Positions 36,384-43,905 of a DNA stretch of 64,000 nt are shown one piece after another. Within the stretch, counting starts at the first letter, position 1. Each line of letters begins with the position of its first letter. The notes under the pieces were generated by a model. That model saw only the letters and a list, made by a program, of their open reading frames with translations. It did not search any database and was not told the DNA's origin. The DNA lies in contig NZ_QCZF01000004.1 of the NCBI RefSeq assembly GCF_003075095.1, positions 310,001 to 374,000 of the forward strand, read 5' to 3'. Made by a program: the position numbers and the translations under genes. This DNA comes from Blastococcus litoris (GTDB lineage: Bacteria > Actinomycetota > Actinomycetes > Mycobacteriales > Geodermatophilaceae).

Positions 36384-36550
36384 CCCGACCGCCTGGTCGG
36401 GTGCCGGACCGTGCTCGTCCACGGCAGGGGCGGCGCGCCCGCGGCGGAGAGCGTGGTCACGACGGACAGGTTCGTCGACGACGCCCCGACGGACACGGGG
36501 CATCGGGAAATGTCACACGACCGGGCGAGCCGGTCCTGATCCGTCGACGG

Positions 36551-37117
36551 TCAGGAGCGGCCGCCGGGCAGCACGACCAGCCGCGGCCGAGCGGGGGCGG
36601 GGGCCGCGCCGAGCGCCCTCCCCGCCGGGTGCCGGTCGACCGGGGGCGTGCCGAGGTCGGCCAGGTCACGCCGGGGAGCCGACTCCCCGGTGATCTCCAC
36701 GCTCTCGATGCGGTCCTCGCGGAACCAGCGCACCGCCTCGCGCTCGCGGCACCACGCCACCAGGAACCAGTGCCTGCCGCTGCGGGCCAGCAACTGCGGC
36801 TCGACCTCGCGCCGGGTCGTCGTGCCACGGCCGTCGCGGTACTCGACCACGAGCACGCGGTGCCGCGTCACGGCCTGCTCGAGGACCGCGCGGATCGCCG
36901 CCGAACGGCGGGCCTCCGCGCTGGTGGCCAGCAGCTCCGCGCGCCGCACCGGATCGGGCTCGAGCACGTCGAGCACCTTCTCGAGCGCGGCCCGGCCCTC
37001 GGCGGCGTAGGGGCCCTCGGGCTGGGCGGCCAGCGCCACGGCGACGGCCGCCGCCTGCTCGGGGGTGAGGGTGACCGGCGGCAGCGTCACGGGGGAGCGG
37101 GACTCGGTTCGGTTCAC
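36551..37117 (-). CDS. WYL-domain protein lacking the usual N-terminal HTH
   Basis: A protein of about 188 aa with a WYL sensor domain: VLVVEYRDGRGTTTRREVEPQLLARSGRHWFLVAWCREREAVRWFREDRI (about residues 85-135). Full-length WYL regulators have an N-terminal helix-turn-helix that is absent here; the sequence begins in the helical linker (LTPEQAAAVAVALAA). The GTG at 37117 is preferred; a TTG at 37147 would add ten residues without restoring a DNA-binding domain. It may be a truncated regulator or a ligand-binding accessory. It is divergent from tRNA-Sec and selA. Confidence 0.68.
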   Translation of the reverse strand: MNRTESRSPVTLPPVTLTPEQAAAVAVALAAQPEGPYAAEGRAALEKVLDVLEPDPVRRAELLATSAEARRSAAIRAVLEQAVTRHRVLVVEYRDGRGTTTRREVEPQLLARSGRHWFLVAWCREREAVRWFREDRIESVEITGESAPRRDLADLGTPPVDRHPAGRALGAAPAPARPRLVVLPGGRS

Positions 37118-37168
37118 GCCGCGGATGCTGGCAGCGGCCTCTGACAATTCCGGCGGGCGAGGGGCACG

Positions 37169-37174
37169 TACGCT
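37169..37174 (+). promoter_or_regulatory. Probable -10 element for tRNA-Sec
   Basis: TACGCT ends 7 nt before the first base of the mature tRNA, so transcription could begin at the tRNA 5' end. No convincing -35 was seen. The identical hexamer recurs before selA at 37293. Confidence 0.45.
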
Positions 37175-37181
37175 GCCGGAC

Positions 37182-37277
37182 GGAGGCGTCAGGGTGTCTG
37201 GTGACCCCCGCGGCCTCTAAAGCCGACGTGGCCGAGCAGCTCGGTCAGGCGGGTTCGATTCCCGTCCGCCTCCGCCA
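37182..37277 (+). tRNA. selC: tRNA-Sec with CUA anticodon (reads UAG)
   Basis: This 96-nt gene folds as a selenocysteine tRNA. The ends GGAGGCG and CGCCTCC pair (7 bp), followed by discriminator G and an encoded CCA. The D-arm has an extended stem around loop TGGT (GTC/GAC plus GGG/CCC with one T-C mismatch). The long variable arm has 7 bp with a 3-nt loop (GGCCGAG-CAG-CTCGGTC), and the T-arm TTCGATT loop sits on a 6-bp stem, giving 13 bp across acceptor plus T stems as required for SelB. The anticodon loop is CTCTAAA on a CGGC/GCCG stem, so positions 34-36 are C-T-A (37217-37219). Canonical tRNA-Sec has CTTCAAA (anticodon TCA). It lies 29 bp upstream of selA on the same strand. Confidence 0.93.
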
Positions 37278-37292
37278 CACCCGTTGCGCCCC

Positions 37293-37298
37293 TACGCT
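37293..37298 (+). promoter_or_regulatory. Possible -10 element for selA
   Basis: TACGCT lies 8 nt before the selA ATG, and no ribosome binding site intervenes except a weak GGGG. selA could be transcribed leaderless from here or co-transcribed with the tRNA. Confidence 0.35.
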
Positions 37299-37306
37299 GC
37301 GGGGCG

Positions 37307-38611
37307 ATGAGCGCCGACATCCGCAGGCAGGTGCCCCGCACGGACGCGCTGCTCGCCGACCCGCGGCTCGCCGCGGCCGGCGAGCGGCTCGGTCGCGGGC
37401 TGGTCAAGGGGGCCGTCCAGCAGGTCCAGCAGCGGATCCGGGAGGGGGAGGTCGCCCCACCGGAGGCGGTCGACGCGGTCCTGGCCTCGCTCCCGGGGAC
37501 GGCGAGCAGCCTGCGACCGGTCCTCAACGCGACCGGTGTCCTCGTGCACACCAACCTGGGCCGCTCGCCCCTGTCGGATGCGGCGGTGGAGGCCATCACC
37601 GCGGCGGCCGGCACGACCGACGTGGAGCTCGACCTGGCCACCGGCCGTCGCGGCCCCCGGGGCGAGGCGGCGATCGCGGCGCTGCTGGATGCCGTCCCCG
37701 CCGCCGAGGCCGCGATCGTGGTCAACAACTGCGCCGCCGCGCTCGCGCTGGTCGCCACCGCCCTCGGTCAGGGCCGGGAGCTGGTGCTCGCCCGTGGTGA
37801 GCTGGTCGAGATCGGCGACGGCTTCCGGATCCCCGAGCTGCTGACCTCCACCGGCGCCCGCCTCCGCGAGGTCGGGACCACCAACCGCGTGACGCTCGCC
37901 GACTACCGCGGCGCCCTGGGACCGCAGACCGGCGCCGTCCTCAAGGTCCACCCGTCCAACTTCGTCGTCCGGGGCTTCACCCGGCAGGTCGAGGTGGGCG
38001 AGCTGGCGGCGGCGCTGGAGGACGTCCCGCTGGTCGCCGACATCGGGTCCGGTCTCCTGCGCCCGCACCCGCTGCTGCCCGACGAGCCCGACCTGCAGAG
38101 CACGCTGGCCGCCGGCGCCGACCTGGTGCTGGCCAGCGGCGACAAGCTGCTCGGCGGTCCGCAGGCCGGGCTGGTGCTCGGCCGGGCAGAGCTCGTCCAG
38201 CGGCTGCGCCGGCACCCCCTCTACCGGGCGCTCCGCGTCGACAAGACGACCCTCGCCGCGCTCGAGGCGACGCTCCGCGGTCCGCTCCCGCCGGTCCAGG
38301 AGATGCTCGCCGCGGACGTCGACGGCCTGCGGGCCCGTGCCGCGGCCCTCGCCGCTCGCTTCACGGGGGCGGGGATCGACGCCGCCGTCGTCGATGCCGA
38401 GGCGCGGGTCGGCGGGGGAGGTGCGCCGGAGCACCCGCTGCCGAGCATCGCCGTCTCCCTCCCCGTGTCCTTCGCCGACCGGCTGCGGCTGGGCTCGCCG
38501 CCGGTGGTCGGCTACGTCGAGGACGACCGCACCCTGCTGGACCTGCGCAGCCTGCCGCCGTCCGCGGACGACGACCTGGCCGCGGCCGTGCTGGCGGTCG
38601 CCACGCGATGA
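37307..38611 (+). CDS. selA: L-seryl-tRNA(Sec) selenium transferase
   Basis: SelA converts Ser-tRNA-Sec to Sec-tRNA-Sec using selenophosphate. The 434-aa PLP enzyme has the family patterns NATGVLVHTNLGRSPLS, NNCAAALALV, RGELVEIGDGFRIPELL and KVHPSNFVVRGF. The PLP-binding lysine is in SGDKLLGGPQAG (Lys280), and DKTTLAALEATL follows. The N-terminal helical domain that binds the D-arm of tRNA-Sec is present. It lies between the tRNA and selB and overlaps selB by four bases (ATGA). All components for bacterial Sec synthesis (selA, tRNA-Sec, selD) are therefore in this window. Confidence 0.96.
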   Translation: MSADIRRQVPRTDALLADPRLAAAGERLGRGLVKGAVQQVQQRIREGEVAPPEAVDAVLASLPGTASSLRPVLNATGVLVHTNLGRSPLSDAAVEAITAAAGTTDVELDLATGRRGPRGEAAIAALLDAVPAAEAAIVVNNCAAALALVATALGQGRELVLARGELVEIGDGFRIPELLTSTGARLREVGTTNRVTLADYRGALGPQTGAVLKVHPSNFVVRGFTRQVEVGELAAALEDVPLVADIGSGLLRPHPLLPDEPDLQSTLAAGADLVLASGDKLLGGPQAGLVLGRAELVQRLRRHPLYRALRVDKTTLAALEATLRGPLPPVQEMLAADVDGLRARAAALAARFTGAGIDAAVVDAEARVGGGGAPEHPLPSIAVSLPVSFADRLRLGSPPVVGYVEDDRTLLDLRSLPPSADDDLAAAVLAVATR

Positions 38612-40386
38612 CCGAGGTGCTCCACCCGGACGTCAACCACATGGACGTCGTCGCGACGGCCGGGCACGTCGACCACGGGAAGTCGGCGCTGGTCCGCGCT
38701 CTGACCGGCATGGAGCCCGACCGCTGGGTCGAGGAGCGGCGGCGCGGCCTGACCATCGACCTCGGCTTCGCGTGGACGACGCTGCGCTCGGGCCGCCGGG
38801 TCGCGGTCGTCGACGTGCCCGGGCACGAGAAGTTCGTCGGCAACATGCTGGCCGGGGTCGGCTCCGTGCCGGCCGCGCTGCTGGTCGTGGCCGCCGACGA
38901 CGGCTGGTCGGCGCAGACCGCCGAGCACGTGGCCGTGCTCGACGCGCTCGGGGTGCGGCACGCGCTGCTCGCCGTCACGAAGTGCGACCTCGCCGACCCC
39001 GAGCCGGTCATCGCCGACGTCCGGGAGCGGCTGGCGGGCACGTCGATGGGTGAGGTGCCGGCCGTCGCGGTCAGCGCCCTGACGGGTGCGGGCGTCGTCG
39101 AGCTGGGCGGCGCTCTGGAGGACCTGCTCGCCGGGCTGCCGCCGGCCGACGCGACCGCACCCGTGCGGCTGTGGATCGACCGCGCCTTCACGATCCGGGG
39201 CGCCGGCACCGTCGTCACCGGGACCCTGGCCGCGGGCAGCGTCACGGCCGGCGACCGGTTCCTGCTCGGCGACCGCGAGGTCGTCGTGCGCCGGGTGCAG
39301 TCGCTGGGAGCGCCGGTCGAGCGGGCCTCGGCCACGGCACGGGTCGCGCTCAACCTCCGCGGGGTCGCGGTGGAGGAGCTGTCGCGCGGCGACGCCCTGC
39401 TGACCCCGGGCGCCTTCCGCCTGACCGACCTCGTGGACGTGACCCTGACCGGGGCGCCCGAGGAGCGGCTGCCCGCCGAGCCGGTGGTCCACGTCGGGTC
39501 CGCGACGGTCGGTGCCCGCCTGCGCCTTCTGGACGGGCCGGCGCTGCGGCTGCGGCTGGCCTCGGCGCTGCCGCTTCGGATCGGCGACCGGCTGCTGCTG
39601 CGTGATCCCGGCTCACGCCGGGTGCTCGGCGCCGACGTCCGGGACGTCGACCCGCCGGACCTGCGCCGCCGCGGTGCGGCCCGCCAGCGGGCGGCCGAGC
39701 TCGCCGAGCAGCCGGACGGCGCGGCGGGCGCGGCCGCCGACCTCGCGCGCCGGCGCCTCGTCCGGGCCGACGACTTCGCCGCCATGGGCTGGCCGGTGCC
39801 GGCCGGTGCAACCGTCCACGGTCCGTGGCTGATGGCGGCGGGACTGGCCGACGACCTCGCGACGCGGCTGCCCGACGTCGTGGCCCGCTACCGGAGGCTG
39901 CGGCCGCTGGAGGCGGGGCCGCCGGTGGAGGTGGTCCGCCAGGCGCTCGAGCTGCCGGACGCCGACCTCGTGCCGGCCGTGGTGCGGCCGCCGCTGGCAC
40001 TGCGCGACGGCCGCGTGGTCGACGGCTCGGCGGAACTGCCGCCCGACGTGCAGGTGGCGGTCGACGGCATCCTGCGGCGCCTCGCCGACGACCCGTTCGC
40101 CGCACCGGAGGCGCCGGACCTGGTCGCCGCGGGTCTGGGGACGCGGGAGCTCGCGGCCGCGGTGCGGAGCGGGCAGCTGGTCCGGATCGGCGAGGGCGTC
40201 TACCTGGCGCCGGGCATCGCCGACGAGGCCCGTCGGCGGCTGCGGGCCATCGCGCAGCCGTTCACCCTGAGCGAGGCGCGGCAGGCGTGGGGCACCAGCC
40301 GCCGGGTCGCCGTCCCGCTGGCCGAGTGGCTCGACGCGCAGGGCGTGACAGTCCGGCTGCCGGACAACACCCGCCGGCTGCGCTGA
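38608..40386 (+). CDS. selB: Selenocysteine-specific elongation factor
   Basis: SelB carries Sec-tRNA-Sec to the ribosome at a Sec codon by binding a SECIS hairpin in the mRNA. The 592-aa protein has G1 GHVDHGKS (residues 19-26), the RRRGLTIDLGFAW switch, G3 DVPGHEKFVGNML (about 69) and G4 TKCDL. EF-Tu-like domains 2-3 follow, then a C-terminal set of winged helices (about 370-592) that bind SECIS. The ATG at 38608 overlaps the selA stop; a later ATG (38641) is a weaker alternative. Because its tRNA partner has a CUA anticodon, this factor should decode UAG. No unusual insertion was noticed. Confidence 0.95.
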   Translation: MTEVLHPDVNHMDVVATAGHVDHGKSALVRALTGMEPDRWVEERRRGLTIDLGFAWTTLRSGRRVAVVDVPGHEKFVGNMLAGVGSVPAALLVVAADDGWSAQTAEHVAVLDALGVRHALLAVTKCDLADPEPVIADVRERLAGTSMGEVPAVAVSALTGAGVVELGGALEDLLAGLPPADATAPVRLWIDRAFTIRGAGTVVTGTLAAGSVTAGDRFLLGDREVVVRRVQSLGAPVERASATARVALNLRGVAVEELSRGDALLTPGAFRLTDLVDVTLTGAPEERLPAEPVVHVGSATVGARLRLLDGPALRLRLASALPLRIGDRLLLRDPGSRRVLGADVRDVDPPDLRRRGAARQRAAELAEQPDGAAGAAADLARRRLVRADDFAAMGWPVPAGATVHGPWLMAAGLADDLATRLPDVVARYRRLRPLEAGPPVEVVRQALELPDADLVPAVVRPPLALRDGRVVDGSAELPPDVQVAVDGILRRLADDPFAAPEAPDLVAAGLGTRELAAAVRSGQLVRIGEGVYLAPGIADEARRRLRAIAQPFTLSEARQAWGTSRRVAVPLAEWLDAQGVTVRLPDNTRRLR

Positions 40387-40394
40387 GCGGGGCG

Positions 40395-40697
40395 TCAGGC
40401 CCGGGTGCCGAGCGCGGATCCGCGCACGTCGACGACGTCGAGGCGGGTGACCGTGGGCTCCGTCGCCGGCCGGCGGCCGCCGAACGCCGCGTCCACGGCG
40501 GGGTGCACCCGCTCGTCGAAGGCGCGGGCGCACTGCTCCTCGCTCTCCCAGACGTCGATGTAGCGGAGGCTGCCGTCCTCGTTGCGGACGCAGAGGTGCA
40601 GCAGCTGCCCGTCCATCGGTTCGTCGCCGAGCAGGTCGATGATCCGGCCGTACATGGCCGTGTCGATCGGGACGTCCTGCGTGTAGGCGTAGACCAT
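40395..40697 (-). CDS. Small dimeric alpha/beta-barrel type protein, paralogue of 32391-32702
   Basis: A 100-aa protein sharing with the gene at 32391 the DVP start, the LLHLCVRNEDG strand, DVWESEEQCARAF and a GG turn. The pattern suggests an ABM-like barrel fold without recognisable catalytic residues. It is divergent from a TetR regulator; a perfect 7-5-7 palindrome in the shared promoter region suggests TetR control. It converges with selB (8 bp apart). The GGAGACC ribosome binding site precedes the ATG at 40697. Confidence 0.75.
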   Translation of the reverse strand: MVYAYTQDVPIDTAMYGRIIDLLGDEPMDGQLLHLCVRNEDGSLRYIDVWESEEQCARAFDERVHPAVDAAFGGRRPATEPTVTRLDVVDVRGSALGTRA

Positions 40698-40714
40698 GGC
40701 GGTCTCCTCAATCG

Positions 40715-40733
40715 GTCCGAACCAGCTTCGGAC
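40715..40733. promoter_or_regulatory. TetR-type operator between divergent genes
   Basis: GTCCGAACCAGCTTCGGAC is a perfect inverted repeat (7-bp arms, 5-bp centre). It lies 17 bp from the small-barrel gene's start and 13 bp before the TetR GTG, the classic position for an autoregulated divergent TetR pair. Confidence 0.68.
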
Positions 40734-40746
40734 GGATTCTGGTAGC

Positions 40747-41403
40747 GTGGCCCTGGTGACGGGGGACGTCAAGAGCACGCGGCGCTACACCTCGGCCGTC
40801 CGGGCGGAGCAGGCGGCTCGGACGCGTCGTGCGGTCCTCCTGGCAGCGCGCGACCTGTTCGCCGAGCGCGGCTACACGGCGACCTCCATCTCCGCGATCG
40901 CCGACCGGGCCGGGGTCGCTGTCGACACGGTGTACGCCGCTGCCGGGCGGAAGCCGGCGCTGCTGCGGGAGCTGGTCGAGACCAGCATCTCGGGCACCGA
41001 CCACGCCGTTCCTGCCGCTCAGCGCGACTACGTCCGCCGTGTCCGCGAGGCGACCACGGCGAGGGAGAAGATTGCGGTCTACGCCGCGGCGGTGGCCGAG
41101 ATCGGCGTCCGCATGGCCCCCGTCCACCGGGCCCTCGCGGAGGCCGCCGTGACCGACGCCGACTGCGCCGCCTTGCGGGCGGAGATCAGCGCCCGTCGGG
41201 CGGCCAACATGCGGCTGTTCGCCGCCGACCTCCGCGCCACCGGTGAGCTCCGGGACGACCTCACCGACGACGAGGTGGCCGACGTCGTGTGGAGCATGAA
41301 CTCGGCCGAGTACCGGGCGCTGCTCGTGGGGGAGCGGGGCTGGACGGCCGAGCGCTTCGGCAGCTGGCTGGCCGACGCCTGGACCCGGCTGCTCCTGGCC
41401 TGA
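40747..41403 (+). CDS. TetR-family transcriptional regulator
   Basis: A 218-aa TetR protein. The helix-turn-helix is ARDLFAERGYTATSISAIADRAGVAVDTVYAAAG (about residues 38-72), followed by an all-helical ligand domain with a C-terminal SMNSAEYRALLVGERGW segment. The GTG at 40747 is preferred; a GTG at 40756 is equally possible. The likely operator is the palindrome at 40715-40733, so it probably represses itself and the divergent small barrel gene. It converges with an enoyl-CoA hydratase gene, only 2 bp apart. Ligand unknown. Confidence 0.9.
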   Translation: MALVTGDVKSTRRYTSAVRAEQAARTRRAVLLAARDLFAERGYTATSISAIADRAGVAVDTVYAAAGRKPALLRELVETSISGTDHAVPAAQRDYVRRVREATTAREKIAVYAAAVAEIGVRMAPVHRALAEAAVTDADCAALRAEISARRAANMRLFAADLRATGELRDDLTDDEVADVVWSMNSAEYRALLVGERGWTAERFGSWLADAWTRLLLA

Positions 41404-41405
41404 GC

Positions 41406-42173
41406 TCAGCTCGCGGGGACCCACCGGGCGGGGCGCTTCTCCCGGAAGGCGGCGATGCCCTCCTGGCCCTCCTCGCCGGCGAAGAACCGGGCCGAGAGGT
41501 CGAGCAGGTCGTCGAACGCCAGGGCGCCCTGGCGCGCGCGCAGCAGCCGTTTGGTCTCGGCGAGCGCGGTGGGGGAGCCGGCGGTCAGGTGCACGAGCTG
41601 CGCGCGCAGCTCCCCGTCGACGTCGGCGTCGGGCACGGTGACGTCGACCAGCCCCCCTGCCGCGGCGACCGACGCGTCGAAGACCTGGCCGGTGAGCATC
41701 AGCCGGTGCGCGACGTGCGGCACCATCCGCGGCAGCACGACGGCGGAGATCACGGCCGGCACGAGCCCGAGCCGAACCTCCGAGAAGGCGAACGTGGCCG
41801 AGTCGCCGGCCACGACGACGTCGCAGGCGGCCGCGAGCCCGACCCCGCCCGCCCGTGCCGGCCCGCGCACCACGCCGACCACCGGCTTGGGCGAGGACCA
41901 CACGAGCTCGAGCAGTTCCGGGAACTCGCGCACGCCCTGGTCGTCGGAGCTGCCGCCCGCCGCCTCGGACAGGTCCATGCCGGAGCAGAAGACGCGGCCG
42001 GTGTGGTCGAGGACGACCACGCGGACCGCGTCGTCGGCCAGCGCGTCGGTGAGCGCCGTCCGCAGCTGCGCCCGCATCGCGCGGGAGAGGGCGTTGCGGT
42101 TGGCGGGGGAGTCCAGCGTCAGCGTCGCGACCCCGCGCGCCACCTCGACCTGTACCACTCGATCGGACGTCAC
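41406..42173 (-). CDS. Enoyl-CoA hydratase/isomerase family protein
   Basis: A 255-aa crotonase-fold protein. Family features are TLDSPANRNALSRAMRAQL, the oxyanion-hole stretch VFCSGMDLSEA (about residue 68), VRGPARAGGVGLAAACDVVVAG and FAFSEVRLGLVPA. At the second catalytic position it has V-P-A rather than the usual glutamate pattern, so hydratase activity is not assured; isomerase, hydrolase or other crotonase chemistry is possible. The GTG at 42173 starts TSDRVVQVEV. It is divergent from hemW with 48 bp between starts. Confidence 0.87.
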   Translation of the reverse strand: MTSDRVVQVEVARGVATLTLDSPANRNALSRAMRAQLRTALTDALADDAVRVVVLDHTGRVFCSGMDLSEAAGGSSDDQGVREFPELLELVWSSPKPVVGVVRGPARAGGVGLAAACDVVVAGDSATFAFSEVRLGLVPAVISAVVLPRMVPHVAHRLMLTGQVFDASVAAAGGLVDVTVPDADVDGELRAQLVHLTAGSPTALAETKRLLRARQGALAFDDLLDLSARFFAGEEGQEGIAAFREKRPARWVPAS

Positions 42174-42221
42174 AGCCGCATCCTGCCGGTCCGCGGCGCC
42201 GGCGCGGCACACTGGGAGCAG

Positions 42222-43442
42222 ATGAACACCGTCCTGCCCCTGCTCGAGACCCCGCCCCGGGCCTTCGAGCTCCCCGACAGCGCTCGCGAGGGACTCGCCC
42301 GCACGCCGTTCGGGCTCTACGTGCACGTGCCGTTCTGCGCCACTCGCTGCGGCTACTGCGACTTCAACACCTACACCTCCGACGAGCTCGGCCCCGGCGC
42401 CAACCGCGCCGAGTACGCCGGGACGGCGATCGCCGAGCTGCGCCGAGCCGCCGAGACGCTCGGGCCCGACCTGCCCACCGTCTCCACCGTCTTCGTCGGC
42501 GGCGGCACCCCGACCCTGCTCCCCGCGGACGACCTGGCTGCCGTGCTGGCCGAGGTCCACCGGCTCTTCCCGGTCGCCGACGACGTCGAGGTCACCACCG
42601 AGGCCAACCCGGAGACGGTGAGCACGGCCTACTTCTCCCGGCTGCGCGAGGCGGGGTTCACCCGTGTCAGCCTCGGCATGCAGTCGGCCGCCGAGCACGT
42701 GCTCGCCGTCCTCGACCGCCGGCACACGCCGGGCCGGGCGGTCGAGGCCGCGCACGAGGCGCGCGCCACCGGGTTCGAGCACGTCAACCTCGACCTCATC
42801 TACGGGACGCCGGGGGAGACCGACGCCGACTGGGCGGCTTCGCTCGACGCCGTCCTGTCCGGGCCGGTCGACCACGTCAGCGCCTACGCGCTGATCGTCG
42901 AGGAGGGCACCCGCCTGGCCCGCCGCATCTCCCGCGGCGAGCTCCCGATGCCGGACGACGACGTCCTCGCCGACCGCTACGAGCAGGCCGACGCGACGCT
43001 CCGGTCGGCCGGCTTCGACTGGTACGAGGTGTCCAACTGGGCCACCTCGGACGCCGCTCGCTGCCGGCACAACGAGCTGTACTGGGCCAACGCCAACTGG
43101 TGGGGCGTCGGACCGGGTGCGCACAGCCACGTCAGCGGCCTGCGCTGGTGGAACGTCAAGCACCCGGCCGCCTACGCCGACCGGCTGGCGGCGGGCGGCA
43201 GCCCGGTGCAGGACACCGAGCTGCTGGACGACGCCGACCGGGCGCTGGAGACGGTGATGCTGGGCCTGCGCCTGCGCGAGGGCCTGCCGATCGACCAGCT
43301 CTCGGACGTCGGACGACGGCGCGCCGAGGACTCGGTCGTCCGCGGTCTGCTCGACCCGGCGGCCCACGAGGCGGGGCGCGCCGTCCTCACCGACCGCGGC
43401 CGCCTGCTCGCCGACGCGATCGTCCGCGACCTCACCGACTGA
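42222..43442 (+). CDS. hemW: Radical SAM heme chaperone HemW
   Basis: A 406-aa radical SAM protein of the HemW (formerly HemN-like) group. The [4Fe-4S] motif CATRCGYC has cysteines 39, 43 and 46, followed by DFNTYTSDELG, the GGGTPTLL SAM-binding stretch, and YGTPGETDADW. HemW binds heme and inserts it into respiratory enzymes; it is not a coproporphyrinogen oxidase, whose extra N-terminal Cys is absent. In related actinobacteria hemW lies next to lepA and hrcA; here both neighbours have been separated from it by accessory genes. Confidence 0.93.
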   Translation: MNTVLPLLETPPRAFELPDSAREGLARTPFGLYVHVPFCATRCGYCDFNTYTSDELGPGANRAEYAGTAIAELRRAAETLGPDLPTVSTVFVGGGTPTLLPADDLAAVLAEVHRLFPVADDVEVTTEANPETVSTAYFSRLREAGFTRVSLGMQSAAEHVLAVLDRRHTPGRAVEAAHEARATGFEHVNLDLIYGTPGETDADWAASLDAVLSGPVDHVSAYALIVEEGTRLARRISRGELPMPDDDVLADRYEQADATLRSAGFDWYEVSNWATSDAARCRHNELYWANANWWGVGPGAHSHVSGLRWWNVKHPAAYADRLAAGGSPVQDTELLDDADRALETVMLGLRLREGLPIDQLSDVGRRRAEDSVVRGLLDPAAHEAGRAVLTDRGRLLADAIVRDLTD

Positions 43443-43460
43443 CGGTGCGCCCCGAAGCCC

Positions 43461-43817
43461 TCAGCCGGTGGGGCCGGGTGGCAACACCTCGAAGGTGCCG
43501 TCGCGGAGCTCGCCCCAGGCCAACCGGCTCTCGGCGAGTTCGTCACGAAGGAGGTCGTACAGTTCGTCGGCGAACCACTGCGCGTCCTCCGGGGCCTCGG
43601 TCACGAGCCAGCGACGTGGAGGTTCGATCCACTCCCCGCGGGCCTTCACCGCGACCCTGAGCCAGTTCTCCCGACCCACCACCGGGAAGCTGTTGCGGCC
43701 GACCTCGACGACGAGCTCCTCGAGCTCGTCAGCACGGACGAGGCTGCTCACGACGGGCACAACCACCCGACGGCGGACCTCCGCCGTATCGAGGAAGTCC
43801 AGGTCGTAGCCACCCAT
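43461..43817 (-). CDS. Hypothetical protein, unrecognised
   Basis: A 118-aa acidic protein beginning MGGYDLDFLDTAEVRRRVVVPVV. Strand and helix alternation with several Trp (ENWLRV, PPRRWLV, QWFADELYD, RLAWGEL) suggests a small alpha/beta domain. No signal peptide, membrane helix or known motif was seen. It converges with hemW (18 bp apart). The ATG at 43817 is chosen because the residues before it look like random translation of GC-rich DNA. Its function cannot be inferred. Confidence 0.65.
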   Translation of the reverse strand: MGGYDLDFLDTAEVRRRVVVPVVSSLVRADELEELVVEVGRNSFPVVGRENWLRVAVKARGEWIEPPRRWLVTEAPEDAQWFADELYDLLRDELAESRLAWGELRDGTFEVLPPGPTG

Positions 43818-43905
43818 GCACCGTATCCGGGGAGGTGCGCTCCGTGTGGGCACGGATGGGCGTGCACCTTCCGCCATGCCCCAGCTCGGGGCATGCTCCG
43901 CCGGT

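Noticed and set aside
37201-37310. A protein-coding frame across the tRNA-Sec gene
   Set aside because: The stretch folds as a complete tRNA with long variable arm and CCA end, and the translated product has no features.
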